Origin: Candidatus Nitrosopumilus sediminis
GTDB taxonomy: Archaea > Thermoproteota > Nitrososphaeria > Nitrososphaerales > Nitrosopumilaceae
DNA length: 64,000 nucleotides
Direction of reading: 5' to 3'
Assembly (NCBI RefSeq): GCF_000299395.1
Contig: NC_018656.1
Span: forward strand, 248,001 to 312,000
Part shown: piece after piece, positions 53,435-60,058 of the stretch
Position numbering within the stretch: position 1 is the stretch's first letter
Layout of the letters: each line of letters begins with the position of its first letter
The notes under the pieces: model-generated
What the model was told of the DNA's origin: nothing
The model's database searches: none
Seen by the model: only the letters and a program-made list of their open reading frames with translations
Program-made: the position numbers and the translations under genes

Positions 53435-54037
53435 ATGGACGTCTTCGAAGCTATAGAGACTCGCCGTGCAATCAAAAAATTTGACAGCACATATACAATG
53501 AGCAGTGATGATGTCCAGAAATTATTGAGCCATGTTATCTTGGCACCTACTAGCTACAACCAACAGAACTGGAGATTTGTCTATGCTACTGATCAGTCTG
53601 TAAAGGAAAAAATTTCAGTTGCAGCAAGAGGACAGGCCCAACCAAGAGACGGCTCTTTGGTTATAGTGCTGTGCGGTGATACAACTGCATGGAGAACTGA
53701 CCCGCTGCGTTACTGGAAGAATCATCCTGCAGAAAAACAAGAGACGGTAAAGGCCGCCCTTGAGAGAAAGTACAAAGATAATCCGCAGAACCAACGAGAT
53801 GAGGCAATCCGTTCTTGTGGGATGGCAGCTCAGACAATAATGCTTGCAGCAAGACAGATGGGACTGGACTCTTGTCCTATGGTTGGATTCGAGTACGATG
53901 AACTAGCTGATGTGATCAAACTTCCCGAGAGCCACGTAATAGTAATGATGGTAGTAGTTGGGAAAAGAGCAGAAGATGCAGCAGAACGTGGCGGCCAGTT
54001 GCCATTGAATCAGGTCGCATTTGAGAATCATTTTTAG
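53435..54037 (+). CDS. Nitroreductase family protein
   Basis: A 200-residue FMN-dependent oxidoreductase of the nitroreductase fold. ETRRAIKKFDSTYTMS with the phosphate-binding RR, LAPTSYNQQNWRFVYAT, AAQTIMLAARQMGLDSCPMVGFEYDELADVIKLPESHVIVMMVVVGKR are the family's conserved blocks. Physiological substrate unknown (quinones, flavins or nitro compounds). ATTAAATTT near 53406-53414, about 25 nt upstream, gives a leaderless ATG. The structured RNA candidate ends about 45 bp before it. Confidence 0.9.
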   Translation: MDVFEAIETRRAIKKFDSTYTMSSDDVQKLLSHVILAPTSYNQQNWRFVYATDQSVKEKISVAARGQAQPRDGSLVIVLCGDTTAWRTDPLRYWKNHPAEKQETVKAALERKYKDNPQNQRDEAIRSCGMAAQTIMLAARQMGLDSCPMVGFEYDELADVIKLPESHVIVMMVVVGKRAEDAAERGGQLPLNQVAFENHF

Positions 54038-54080
54038 CTTGTAGGAATATCTTTTATTATTATAAAGTGATAACAATTTC

Positions 54081-54293
54081 ATGGGGACTGAGGAGGCAAT
54101 CAAAAAACTAGAGACCTCAAACCAGGGACTAAAAGTAATTTTGGATAATCTTGATGAGCAGCTTGCAGCAATACGCGCTGACCCAAAGCTTACGGGAATG
54201 GTAGATGACTTGGAGACTCTGTTTTACGCATACCTGAAAACCTGGATGAAAAGCAATAATGAAATCATTGGCATTCTAAAGGAGAAAAAATGA
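54081..54293 (+). CDS. Small helical protein, 70 aa
   Basis: A 70-residue acidic/basic coiled-coil-like protein (KKLETSNQGLKVILDNLDEQLAAIRADPKLTGMVDDLETLFYAYLKTWMKSNNEIIGIL). No signal or known motif. A 43-bp gap from the nitroreductase contains TATTATTATAAAG, so it may have its own promoter. The stop codon lies in an 8-bp inverted repeat. Function unknown. Confidence 0.65.
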   Translation: MGTEEAIKKLETSNQGLKVILDNLDEQLAAIRADPKLTGMVDDLETLFYAYLKTWMKSNNEIIGILKEKK

Positions 54294-54311
54294 GGATTTT
54301 CTCAATCCTCA
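54291..54311. terminator. Inverted repeat at two convergent gene ends
   Basis: TGAGGATT and AATCCTCA form a perfect 8-bp stem with a 5-nt loop, covering the stop of the 70-residue gene and ending in the acidic micro-ORF of the opposite strand. Placement suits a bidirectional terminator. Confidence 0.45.
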
Positions 54312-54373
54312 TAGTCTGATTCTGACTCATCAAAATCGTCGTATTCGTCTGGTGCGTTACTGTTGTAACTCAT
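54302..54373 (-). CDS. Acidic micro-protein, 23 aa
   Basis: Encodes MSYNSNAPDEYDDFDESESD plus three residues: ten acidic in 23. TTTAAAT on the minus strand near 54402-54408 predicts transcription from about 54380, leaving a leader of about 7 nt. The peptide is too short for family assignment; the promoter fit and clean composition support it. Confidence 0.4.
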   Translation of the reverse strand: MSYNSNAPDEYDDFDESESDYED

Positions 54374-54454
54374 TGCAAGTGTGGGTTGGAATTCTTGGAT
54401 TTAAACAATATGAATAATTGATTCTGTTTTGGAATGCATCTAGATAAAAAAACG

Positions 54455-54485
54455 AGCTTCAAAAGACTATTTCTTTTTTGAAGCT
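54455..54485 (-). terminator. Inverted repeat at the end of the basic micro-gene
   Basis: AGCTTCAAAA and TTTTGAAGCT, 10 bp perfect, 11-nt loop, followed on the minus strand by an A/T tract. Overlaps the last codons of the basic peptide. Confidence 0.4.
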
Positions 54486-54565
54486 TTTTTTGTCGTTTTA
54501 GCTGCTGTTTTTTTAGCTGTTGTTTTAGCTGTTGTTTTAGCTGCTGCTTTTTTCTTTGCTGCCAT
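54467..54565 (-). CDS. Lys/Ala/Thr-rich basic micro-protein, 32 aa
   Basis: Encodes MAAKKKAAAKTTAKTTAKKT and a further AAKTTKKASKKK: about 40 percent lysine, no acidic residue. Composition is that of histone H1 C-terminal tails and bacterial H1-like nucleoid peptides. It ends in a 10-bp inverted repeat (54455-54464 with 54476-54485) that can act as terminator. Likely a DNA- or RNA-binding peptide; inference from composition. Confidence 0.55.
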   Translation of the reverse strand: MAAKKKAAAKTTAKTTAKKTAAKTTKKASKKK

Positions 54566-54694
54566 TATCCAGATAACATTCCACATGGATTTCTATTCGT
54601 TAAATTAACAAAAATTTACAAAACAAGTATTATTTGAATCACTTTTTTTCTCAGATTTCAATATCTTTAAGTTTAGAATTGATGAGAAGAAATT

Positions 54695-54895
54695 ATGGAA
54701 GGTGCAGAACTTGCAAAACGAGACCACCAGAGAAACAAATCTGAAATAGTAAAACTGGTCAAGGAGATGTTTGATCAGGACAAATGGGGAGATGAACAAT
54801 ACAAGATCAAACTCCAGGAGCTAGTTGTAAAAGACGAGGAGCTGGTCCGAGATGTAATTGCCAAGATAAAGCAGGAGCGAGAACATGAAGCCTGA
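54695..54895 (+). CDS. Small charged helical protein, 66 aa
   Basis: A 66-residue, highly charged helical protein (RDHQRNKSEIVKLVKEMFDQDKWGDEQYKIKLQELVVKDEELVRDVIAKIKQE). No known family. Overlaps the next gene by 11 nt, so they are translationally coupled and may form a heteromeric coiled coil. ATCTTTAAG at about 54664-54672 may be the TATA region. G/C-ending codons are common. Confidence 0.65.
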   Translation: MEGAELAKRDHQRNKSEIVKLVKEMFDQDKWGDEQYKIKLQELVVKDEELVRDVIAKIKQEREHEA

Positions 54896-55124
54896 ATCAA
54901 TTAAAATTCTAACTGATGAGTTACAGTACAAGCTTGGCCGCATAGAGTTCTTCAAAAGTAGGTTAGAAGAGATGGAAAACAAAGACAAGGAATATGACCA
55001 GTCCACAAGACGGCTAGCCAAACTAATTGATGAGGCAGTAAACCTTATCCAAATAATGAAGATAGAAGAGCTTGACGAGTTTTCACAATATGAAAACACT
55101 CTGAAAACTCTCCAAAACTCTTAA
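54885..55124 (+). CDS. Small coiled-coil protein, 79 aa
   Basis: A 79-residue helical protein (ILTDELQYKLGRIEFFKSRLEEMENKDKEYDQSTRRLAKLIDEAVNLIQIMKIEELDEFSQ) with heptad-like spacing. Starts inside the previous gene and ends 10 bp before the AIM24-family gene. Likely co-transcribed with both. Function unknown. Confidence 0.65.
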   Translation: MKPESIKILTDELQYKLGRIEFFKSRLEEMENKDKEYDQSTRRLAKLIDEAVNLIQIMKIEELDEFSQYENTLKTLQNS

Positions 55125-55134
55125 CTTGTAGTTT

Positions 55135-55821
55135 TTGAAAAAGCATTCATTGGAATATGAGATTGTAAAAAACCCGATGGGTCTAATTGAGTTTTCGCTA
55201 AACAAAAATGAGAAAATTACTGCAGAAGCTGCTGCAATGGTATACATGAAAGGAAACATTGTAACTGAAACCAGGATGAGAAAGGGCGGATTTTTCAAAT
55301 CCCTCAAAGCTGCAGCCCTTGGTGGCGAATCATTTTTTGTAAATGAGTTTATCGCAGAAGAAGACGACTGCAAGCTAGGCCTTACTGGAAACATGCTAGG
55401 AGACATTGAGGTAATTGATGTAGATGAGGAGTTTATCGTCCAGTCCGGCTCTTTTGTCGGCTCTACAACCGATGTGACACTGGACACTGCATGGCAGGGG
55501 TTCACCAAGGGCATCTTTGGAAGCAATCTGTTTATGCTAAAGACTGTAGGTGCTGGCAAAATGTTTGTCAACGGATGGGGCGGAATTTTGAAAAAACAAC
55601 TCGGATCCGGCGAGAAGATGATACTGGACAACTATCAGCTAGTTGCCCTGAGCTCTACTGCGGGATACAGGGTCACAAAGCATGGCAGCATGAAGACTAC
55701 ACTGTTTGGGGGAGATGCACTAGTAATTGAGATTGTGGGGCCTGGCACCGTATACCTGCAGACTAAGAACATCATGGAGTTTGTCCGTGCACTGATTCCG
55801 TTTTTGCCCAAAAGAAACTAG
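55135..55821 (+). CDS. AIM24 / TIGR00266 family protein
   Basis: A 228-residue beta-rich protein of the AIM24 (TRAP-like trimer) family. Conserved glycine-rich turns AEAAAMVYMKGNIVTETRMRKGG, LGGESFFVNEF, GDIEVIDV, WQGFTKGIFGS and VGPGTVYLQTKN are present. Homologues are found in bacteria, archaea and mitochondria with no agreed biochemical role. Start is TTG 55135. Third-codon G/C is higher than in the RNAP genes. Coupled position after two coiled-coil genes. Confidence 0.85.
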   Translation: MKKHSLEYEIVKNPMGLIEFSLNKNEKITAEAAAMVYMKGNIVTETRMRKGGFFKSLKAAALGGESFFVNEFIAEEDDCKLGLTGNMLGDIEVIDVDEEFIVQSGSFVGSTTDVTLDTAWQGFTKGIFGSNLFMLKTVGAGKMFVNGWGGILKKQLGSGEKMILDNYQLVALSSTAGYRVTKHGSMKTTLFGGDALVIEIVGPGTVYLQTKNIMEFVRALIPFLPKRN

Positions 55822-55857
55822 AATACAATTATTTGTGTAGTTTGTAGTGAATTAGAA

Positions 55858-56040
55858 ATGGGATTCAAAGATTTTTTTGTAAATGACAACACTGGAAACG
55901 TCTCAGTTAAGGTGCAGTGCACTGGATGTCAGAGAATAACAACTGTGAGAATTCCCTCTGGCAAATCATTTGAGAAATGGAATGAAAAGGCAAAGTGCTC
56001 TATTTGTGGCGCTGCAAAATGCTGGGAAAAATTTGATTAA
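55858..56040 (+). CDS. Zinc-ribbon micro-protein, 60 aa
   Basis: A 60-residue protein with VQCTGCQRITTVRIPSGKS and AKCSICGAAKCW: two CxxC pairs about 30 apart, a zinc ribbon. The N-terminus MGFKDFFVNDNTGNVSVK is short. No enzymatic domain. It may be a nucleic-acid or protein-binding adaptor; unknown. Confidence 0.7.
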   Translation: MGFKDFFVNDNTGNVSVKVQCTGCQRITTVRIPSGKSFEKWNEKAKCSICGAAKCWEKFD

Positions 56041-56059
56041 AACTGGAACTGTGAATTAA

Positions 56060-56374
56060 ATGTCTATTGTAAAATCTAAACTAAAATTTCTCTTGATTCT
56101 GCCAATACTTGCAGGGATTGTTTACTTTGGAACAAGCGTGTCTGATTTTGACATTATGGAAAGCATGGATACTCAAAAGTGGATGCTAGAGCAGTTTGCA
56201 ATAAACTATGATGCAATGATGATTGCATGCAGTGCAGAGAATCTTAGTGATGAAGAACTGCAATCATGCCTTGATGCGTTCGTTGAGGTAAGGGAATTCT
56301 GTGCCACTATTACTGCTGATCAATGTGGTGATGAGAATATGGATCAGCTAGAGCAAAAATTACTGGACCTCTGA
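56060..56374 (+). CDS. Small exported or membrane-anchored protein, 104 aa
   Basis: A 104-residue protein with basic N-terminus and one hydrophobic helix (about 9-25, FLLILPILAGIVYFG). The remaining 75 residues are acidic with four cysteines (ACSAENLSDEELQSCLDAF, EFCATITADQCGDEN), likely two disulfides outside the cell. Helical hairpin like CHCH-type spacing (C-x13-C then C-x8-C) is possible but speculative. Starts 19 bp after the zinc-ribbon gene. Confidence 0.6.
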   Translation: MSIVKSKLKFLLILPILAGIVYFGTSVSDFDIMESMDTQKWMLEQFAINYDAMMIACSAENLSDEELQSCLDAFVEVREFCATITADQCGDENMDQLEQKLLDL

Positions 56375-56417
56375 TTGTAATTGCCAAAAGGCTTGGCAAT
56401 CTGGTTTCAAACTCTGA

Positions 56418-56516
56418 CTATTCTTCTATCTCTTCCCATTCTTGGTCAGGGGCCTCTAACTTTTCCCATTTGCTCTGAATGGATTTGAATATGTTCTTAT
56501 TTTTTAATTGAATCAT
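56418..56516 (-). CDS. Micro-protein, 32 aa
   Basis: Encodes MIQLKNKNIFKSIQSKWEKL then an acidic tail with two further Trp/Glu stretches. TTAAATAC on the minus strand (56538-56545) is centred 25 nt before the ATG, an exact leaderless fit. The gap 56375-56803 otherwise holds only the hairpin RNA candidate at 56619. Confidence 0.45.
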   Translation of the reverse strand: MIQLKNKNIFKSIQSKWEKLEAPDQEWEEIEE

Positions 56517-56589
56517 AGCGTAGTTATACAAAATTTGTATTTAACCGCGATTTCAGAATTATGCGTGAATTCTTTTGGTTCTCAGATGA

Positions 56590-56596
56590 TTTTTAT
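56590..56596 (+). promoter_or_regulatory. Candidate TATA box for the 56619 hairpin RNA
   Basis: TTTTTAT, centre about 25 nt before the first base of the hairpin at 56619. Spacing-based inference. Confidence 0.35.
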
Positions 56597-56617
56597 CCCT
56601 TTAGAAATGTCGTTCTT

Positions 56618-56672
56618 TGTGGGCTAGATGGGAATCGAAGACCCGTCAAGTCCACATCTAAAATTTAGAACA
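56618..56672 (+). ncRNA. Candidate small RNA with long 5' hairpin
   Basis: From 56618 to 56656 a stem of 15 positions forms: TGTGG with CCACA, then CT/AG and GA/TC pairs, two G-U wobbles, one A-A mismatch, GGG/CCC, and a 9-nt loop AATCGAAGA. The wobbles become mismatches on the other strand, so + strand transcription is favoured. A second small hairpin TCTAAA/TTTAGA follows (56658-56670). The 3' end is unknown. Confidence 0.4.
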
Positions 56673-56803
56673 ATAATTTCCCAACAAGACTAAACTCATC
56701 GCAATGTATGTTGGATTCTAGGTACAGTGATTGCTTTTTGTATGGTGATTGAATTTTTGATGTTCAAAGATATGCTTAAGTTCATACAAAAATTAAGTAA
56801 TTA

Positions 56804-57220
56804 GTGGATTGTACTAAATGTGGTTTTGACATTAAAGAAGAAGATACACAGTTTTGCCCAAAATGTGGAACTTCACTAAATGATTTTGCTAATCCAAACA
56901 CAGAGAAACCTGCTTCAAATACCACTCCATCTGGATTTCAGAGAACGCCTGAATGGAAATCAGAAGGAACTACACTTGTACTTACAATAGTTCTGGGATT
57001 ATTTGGATTTGGAGGAATTGGACATCTCTACTTGGGACAACTAGGAAAAGGAATTGGCATATTGATTGTAGGAATTATTCTTTTGATTGTTGCAATTTTT
57101 ACATATGGAATAGGGTTGGTCATATTGATTCCATTTGCAATATGGGTAATCTTTGATGCACGTAAGCAATGTAGAAAATATAACGATGTCTTGGAAAAAA
57201 CAGGCAAAGCTCCCTGGTAG
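56804..57220 (+). CDS. Zinc-ribbon TM2 domain membrane protein
   Basis: A 138-residue protein (GTG start): N-terminal zinc ribbon CTKCGFDIKEEDTQFCPKCG, a polar linker, then a TM2 domain with two helices (about 55-80, 85-110) and the typical GFGGIGHLYLGQLGKGIG turn and FDARKQCRKYN end. TM2 proteins are found across life; the ribbon-TM2 fusion is common in archaea. Followed 3 bp later by a secreted nuclease gene. Confidence 0.85.
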   Translation: MDCTKCGFDIKEEDTQFCPKCGTSLNDFANPNTEKPASNTTPSGFQRTPEWKSEGTTLVLTIVLGLFGFGGIGHLYLGQLGKGIGILIVGIILLIVAIFTYGIGLVILIPFAIWVIFDARKQCRKYNDVLEKTGKAPW

Positions 57221-57223
57221 AAA

Positions 57224-58006
57224 TTGAAACCAGTAATAATTATTGGAATTGTTATCGTAGGAATTATTGGCTCTATTGCAATCTTTGCATCTTTTCCAAC
57301 TGACACTTGGCAAGACAAAAGAGTAGACATCATAGGAGTTGCACCCCCTGATGAGAACAAAGAAAAGATTGATTGTCTATCAAATGGTGGTACATGGGAG
57401 TTTGCTAGTTGTACCACAATTAGAGATACAAAACCTCCGATGATACAAACACCTGATTGCTCTGGTACTGCAAAATGTATTACAGAAACAGTTACAAAAA
57501 TAGTTGATGGCGATACAATTTACACAAAAAATTACAAGATTCGTCTATCACTAACTAATACTCCTGAGAAAAATGAACCTCGATTCCAAGAGGCTGCAGC
57601 ATTTACTGCCATGCATTGTCCTGTTGGAAGTATCATTACAGTAGACCAGGATGACTTGCAGCCATATGATGTCTATGATAGAATGTTGGGCAAAGTTTAC
57701 TGTGAAGGCGGAGTAATCAATGAAATACTGCTATCTAATGGTCTTGCCAATATTTTGACTCGATATTGTGACACATCAGAGTTTTTAGGTGAGGATTGGG
57801 CTGTAAAATACGGCTGTGCTGCAACCAAGACTGAATCTTTAAAATCAGAAATCAGTAATTGTGATTTGTCGTATCCAGACTTTTGTATTCTATCTCCACC
57901 TCCAGATTTAGACTGTGGAGACATTCCGTACAAGAGATTTACAGTATTGCAGCCTGATCCTCATAGGTTTGATGGGGATAAAGATGGGATTGGTTGTGAA
58001 TCATAA
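57224..58006 (+). CDS. Secreted thermonuclease-like protein with Excalibur domain
   Basis: A 260-residue exported protein (TTG start, signal about 3-25). The SNase-like domain (about 88-200) has VTKIVDGDTIYTKNYKIRLSLTNTPE and EAAAFTAMHCPVGS, then YDVYDRMLGKVYCEGGVINEILLSNGLAN. The second catalytic arginine region reads YDRMLGKV. The first catalytic arginine appears as KIRLS. The C-terminus DLDCGDIPYKRF..DPHRFDGDKDGIGCES is a Ca2+-binding Excalibur domain. Many cysteines suggest disulfides. Probably an extracellular nuclease. Confidence 0.85.
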   Translation: MKPVIIIGIVIVGIIGSIAIFASFPTDTWQDKRVDIIGVAPPDENKEKIDCLSNGGTWEFASCTTIRDTKPPMIQTPDCSGTAKCITETVTKIVDGDTIYTKNYKIRLSLTNTPEKNEPRFQEAAAFTAMHCPVGSIITVDQDDLQPYDVYDRMLGKVYCEGGVINEILLSNGLANILTRYCDTSEFLGEDWAVKYGCAATKTESLKSEISNCDLSYPDFCILSPPPDLDCGDIPYKRFTVLQPDPHRFDGDKDGIGCES

Positions 58007-58118
58007 CTATGCAGAACTATGCAACTTTTGAAAAATTTTCGAATCTACTATAAAAGAACTATTTCTTATCTCAACCTAACCCCGAGAAAAAATTAGTTCT
58101 CTTAATCAAGTATGTTCT

Positions 58119-58514
58119 ATGTATTGTATGGCACAAATCCAAAAAATGGGAGGACCATACACCAAACAACAACAAGAAGACCGAAAAATCAAAGTCTTTG
58201 AATTGCATTTTGAACAAGGATATTCTGCAGTACAAATTGCAAAAATGCTTGATGTAAATAGAAACACAATCAACAAAGACATTGAATCTTGGTATTCTGA
58301 GATTCGTAAGGAACAATCTCATTCTAACAAAGATTGGTTTGACAAACAACTGCTGAGATTAGAATTTCAGCGAGCACGATTACAAGAATCTCTTGTTGAT
58401 GGGCTCTCTTACAAAGATAGAATGCAGATAGAGAAGAGCATTACTCATATTGATTTGAGTATTGCCTCTTTTGTTGTAAAAATTGAGGTTTCTAAAAAAT
58501 ACAAACACTTGTAG
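58119..58514 (+). CDS. Helix-turn-helix DNA-binding protein
   Basis: A 131-residue protein (start 58119, or MAQIQK at 58128). Residues about 25-60 (RKIKVFELHFEQGYSAVQIAKMLDVNRNTINKDIESWY) are a resolvase/Trp-repressor-like HTH with recognition helix NRNTINKDIESW. The C-terminal helices (LLRLEFQRARLQESLVDGL..RMQIEKSITHIDLSIASF) look like a dimerisation coiled coil. The TATA-like ACTATAAAAG near 58049-58058 is far upstream, allowing a leader of about 40 nt. Possibly regulator of this accessory segment. Confidence 0.75.
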   Translation: MYCMAQIQKMGGPYTKQQQEDRKIKVFELHFEQGYSAVQIAKMLDVNRNTINKDIESWYSEIRKEQSHSNKDWFDKQLLRLEFQRARLQESLVDGLSYKDRMQIEKSITHIDLSIASFVVKIEVSKKYKHL

Positions 58515-58535
58515 TTTTTAGTTCTCTTTTATTTT

Positions 58536-58640
58536 TTATTTTTTCTCGTATGACCACATTTTTCCCATGATGATATGGTAATCTATCCAAGGATTTCCTG
58601 TCTTTCCAACTTGATTTAGAAACTCACTAAATTCTATCAT
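58536..58640 (-). CDS. Possible micro-protein or gene remnant, 34 aa
   Basis: Encodes MIEFSEFLNQVGKTGNPWID then 14 residues ending WSYEKK. The frame stays open and protein-like 18 codons further upstream with no start codon, so this could be the end of a decayed gene. TTTAAGAAT about 30 nt before the ATG is a possible TATA box. The rest of 58515-58787 shows nothing clear. Confidence 0.3.
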   Translation of the reverse strand: MIEFSEFLNQVGKTGNPWIDYHIIMGKMWSYEKK

Positions 58641-58787
58641 AGAGTAATTTTTGAATGTGAAATTCTTAAACCAAATTGCATAGGCCCTCGAGGTGACTTG
58701 TCAAATTAGTTCAAGGCCCCTACAAAATTAACAATGAAATTTTATTCTCTGCCTGAAATTTAACCCCAAATCCGTATTTCTCTAGAT

Positions 58788-60017
58788 TTATTGAATAATT
58801 TTACGTTCATACAGGTTGTTTATTGCATCCAAGAAATTCTGTTGTGTTATTAGTCCCTCTTTGACCCACTTTGCATTTTGATTTTTCATCCAAATTGGGA
58901 TTTTATTACCTTCTATTCCAAGATGAGATAAAAATTCTTTATCAGAGGTTACTTCTGAGGAATATCCTGCCCAGCGATTAAACACTTGCCATGAAAAGAT
59001 AGGTTCTGGATCCATTTTGGGTTCAACGTTTTCTGAATCCGTTTCTGATTTAGTTTGTAAAATCTTTGATGGAACTACTTGTATTGCATCAGGATAGTCC
59101 TGTTGAATTTGATTTCTAGATAAATCCCATATTACCAGATGTAAATATACACTATCTAATGGAACTGCAAATGAAAATTCAATTTCAATTTTGGTGTTGA
59201 CGGCATCTATAGGAGTGGCCACAATATTTGCACTATCCAACATATTCGAAGGATTGTTTATTGAAAGAGGGTTGTTTTTTTCCCATCTAATATGAGTAGT
59301 CTTAAAGTCTCGACTAAGATCAGGTTGCCTAGTATCTAGATAAAGTGAAACATGTTCTAAATTATTGATTCCTTGATTCTCTCTAACCATCATAGAAATG
59401 GTAGTAGGTTGGCCTACTTCCAAAATTATTTTTGAATCAAGCAAATCTTCAACACCTTCTAGAGAATTTGAAATGTTTGAAATTGAGGGTTTTGATTTAT
59501 CTCCTCCACTACCACCTCCAGATGAAGGAGATGTTGGAAGGGGGTTAAAAAATAATGAAACCGTGGAAGCAGAATTCACATCAATTGTGTTTATTCCACC
59601 ACTAAAAGACCAGTCATTTGACAAAGCATTGTTTAGTTTTACTGCCGATAATTCAGTTCCAGTAACAGTCAATCTTTTATCAGTTAATCCAGCAGTATCA
59701 ATAGTGAAATCAATTTGTGTGTCTGAGATAGATGTGAGACGGACATCATAAGATACAGGAGAACTATTTCTAAAAAAATTATATTTTCGAGATTCTGATG
59801 ATTCAGTTAATTGTAGTGTTATTCCATTGTTTTGAGCAATCATAGTTTCAAAAGTAAATGGGGTGTTAAAGAATAACCTAAAACTGTTTGATGAAACATT
59901 AATTTCATCTACTGTTATTTCTGCAAATGTAAAATTAGAAGTAAAAAATAACGAAATTGAAAATAATGCTATACAAACAATTTGTTCCGATTTGGAAGAA
60001 AAAATATTATTAATCAT
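58788..60017 (-). CDS. Secreted beta-domain protein with C-terminal IPxWMKN motif
   Basis: A 409-residue exported protein with signal about 12-32 (ending FTFAE). A beta domain (about 33-165), a Pro/Ser/Gly linker (SGGGSGGDKSKPS), a second beta domain (about 180-320), and a C-terminal helical module IPIWMKNQNAKWVKEGLITQQNFLDAINNLYERKIIQ. That last module is a divergent form of the PDWIKNNA repeat in the protein at 21806. It lies directly downstream of the tail-fibre-like gene on the same strand (42 bp), likely co-transcribed. Confidence 0.72.
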   Translation of the reverse strand: MINNIFSSKSEQIVCIALFSISLFFTSNFTFAEITVDEINVSSNSFRLFFNTPFTFETMIAQNNGITLQLTESSESRKYNFFRNSSPVSYDVRLTSISDTQIDFTIDTAGLTDKRLTVTGTELSAVKLNNALSNDWSFSGGINTIDVNSASTVSLFFNPLPTSPSSGGGSGGDKSKPSISNISNSLEGVEDLLDSKIILEVGQPTTISMMVRENQGINNLEHVSLYLDTRQPDLSRDFKTTHIRWEKNNPLSINNPSNMLDSANIVATPIDAVNTKIEIEFSFAVPLDSVYLHLVIWDLSRNQIQQDYPDAIQVVPSKILQTKSETDSENVEPKMDPEPIFSWQVFNRWAGYSSEVTSDKEFLSHLGIEGNKIPIWMKNQNAKWVKEGLITQQNFLDAINNLYERKIIQ

Positions 60018-60058
60018 ATTTTATTCATAAAATAATTGACAGATTATTGTTTTTCAAT

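Noticed and set aside
56619-56655. Apparent tRNA 3' half or attachment-site remnant on the minus strand
   Set aside because: The T-arm would need a 9-nt loop and mismatches, no 5' acceptor partner exists, and the segment folds better as a single + strand hairpin with G-U pairs.
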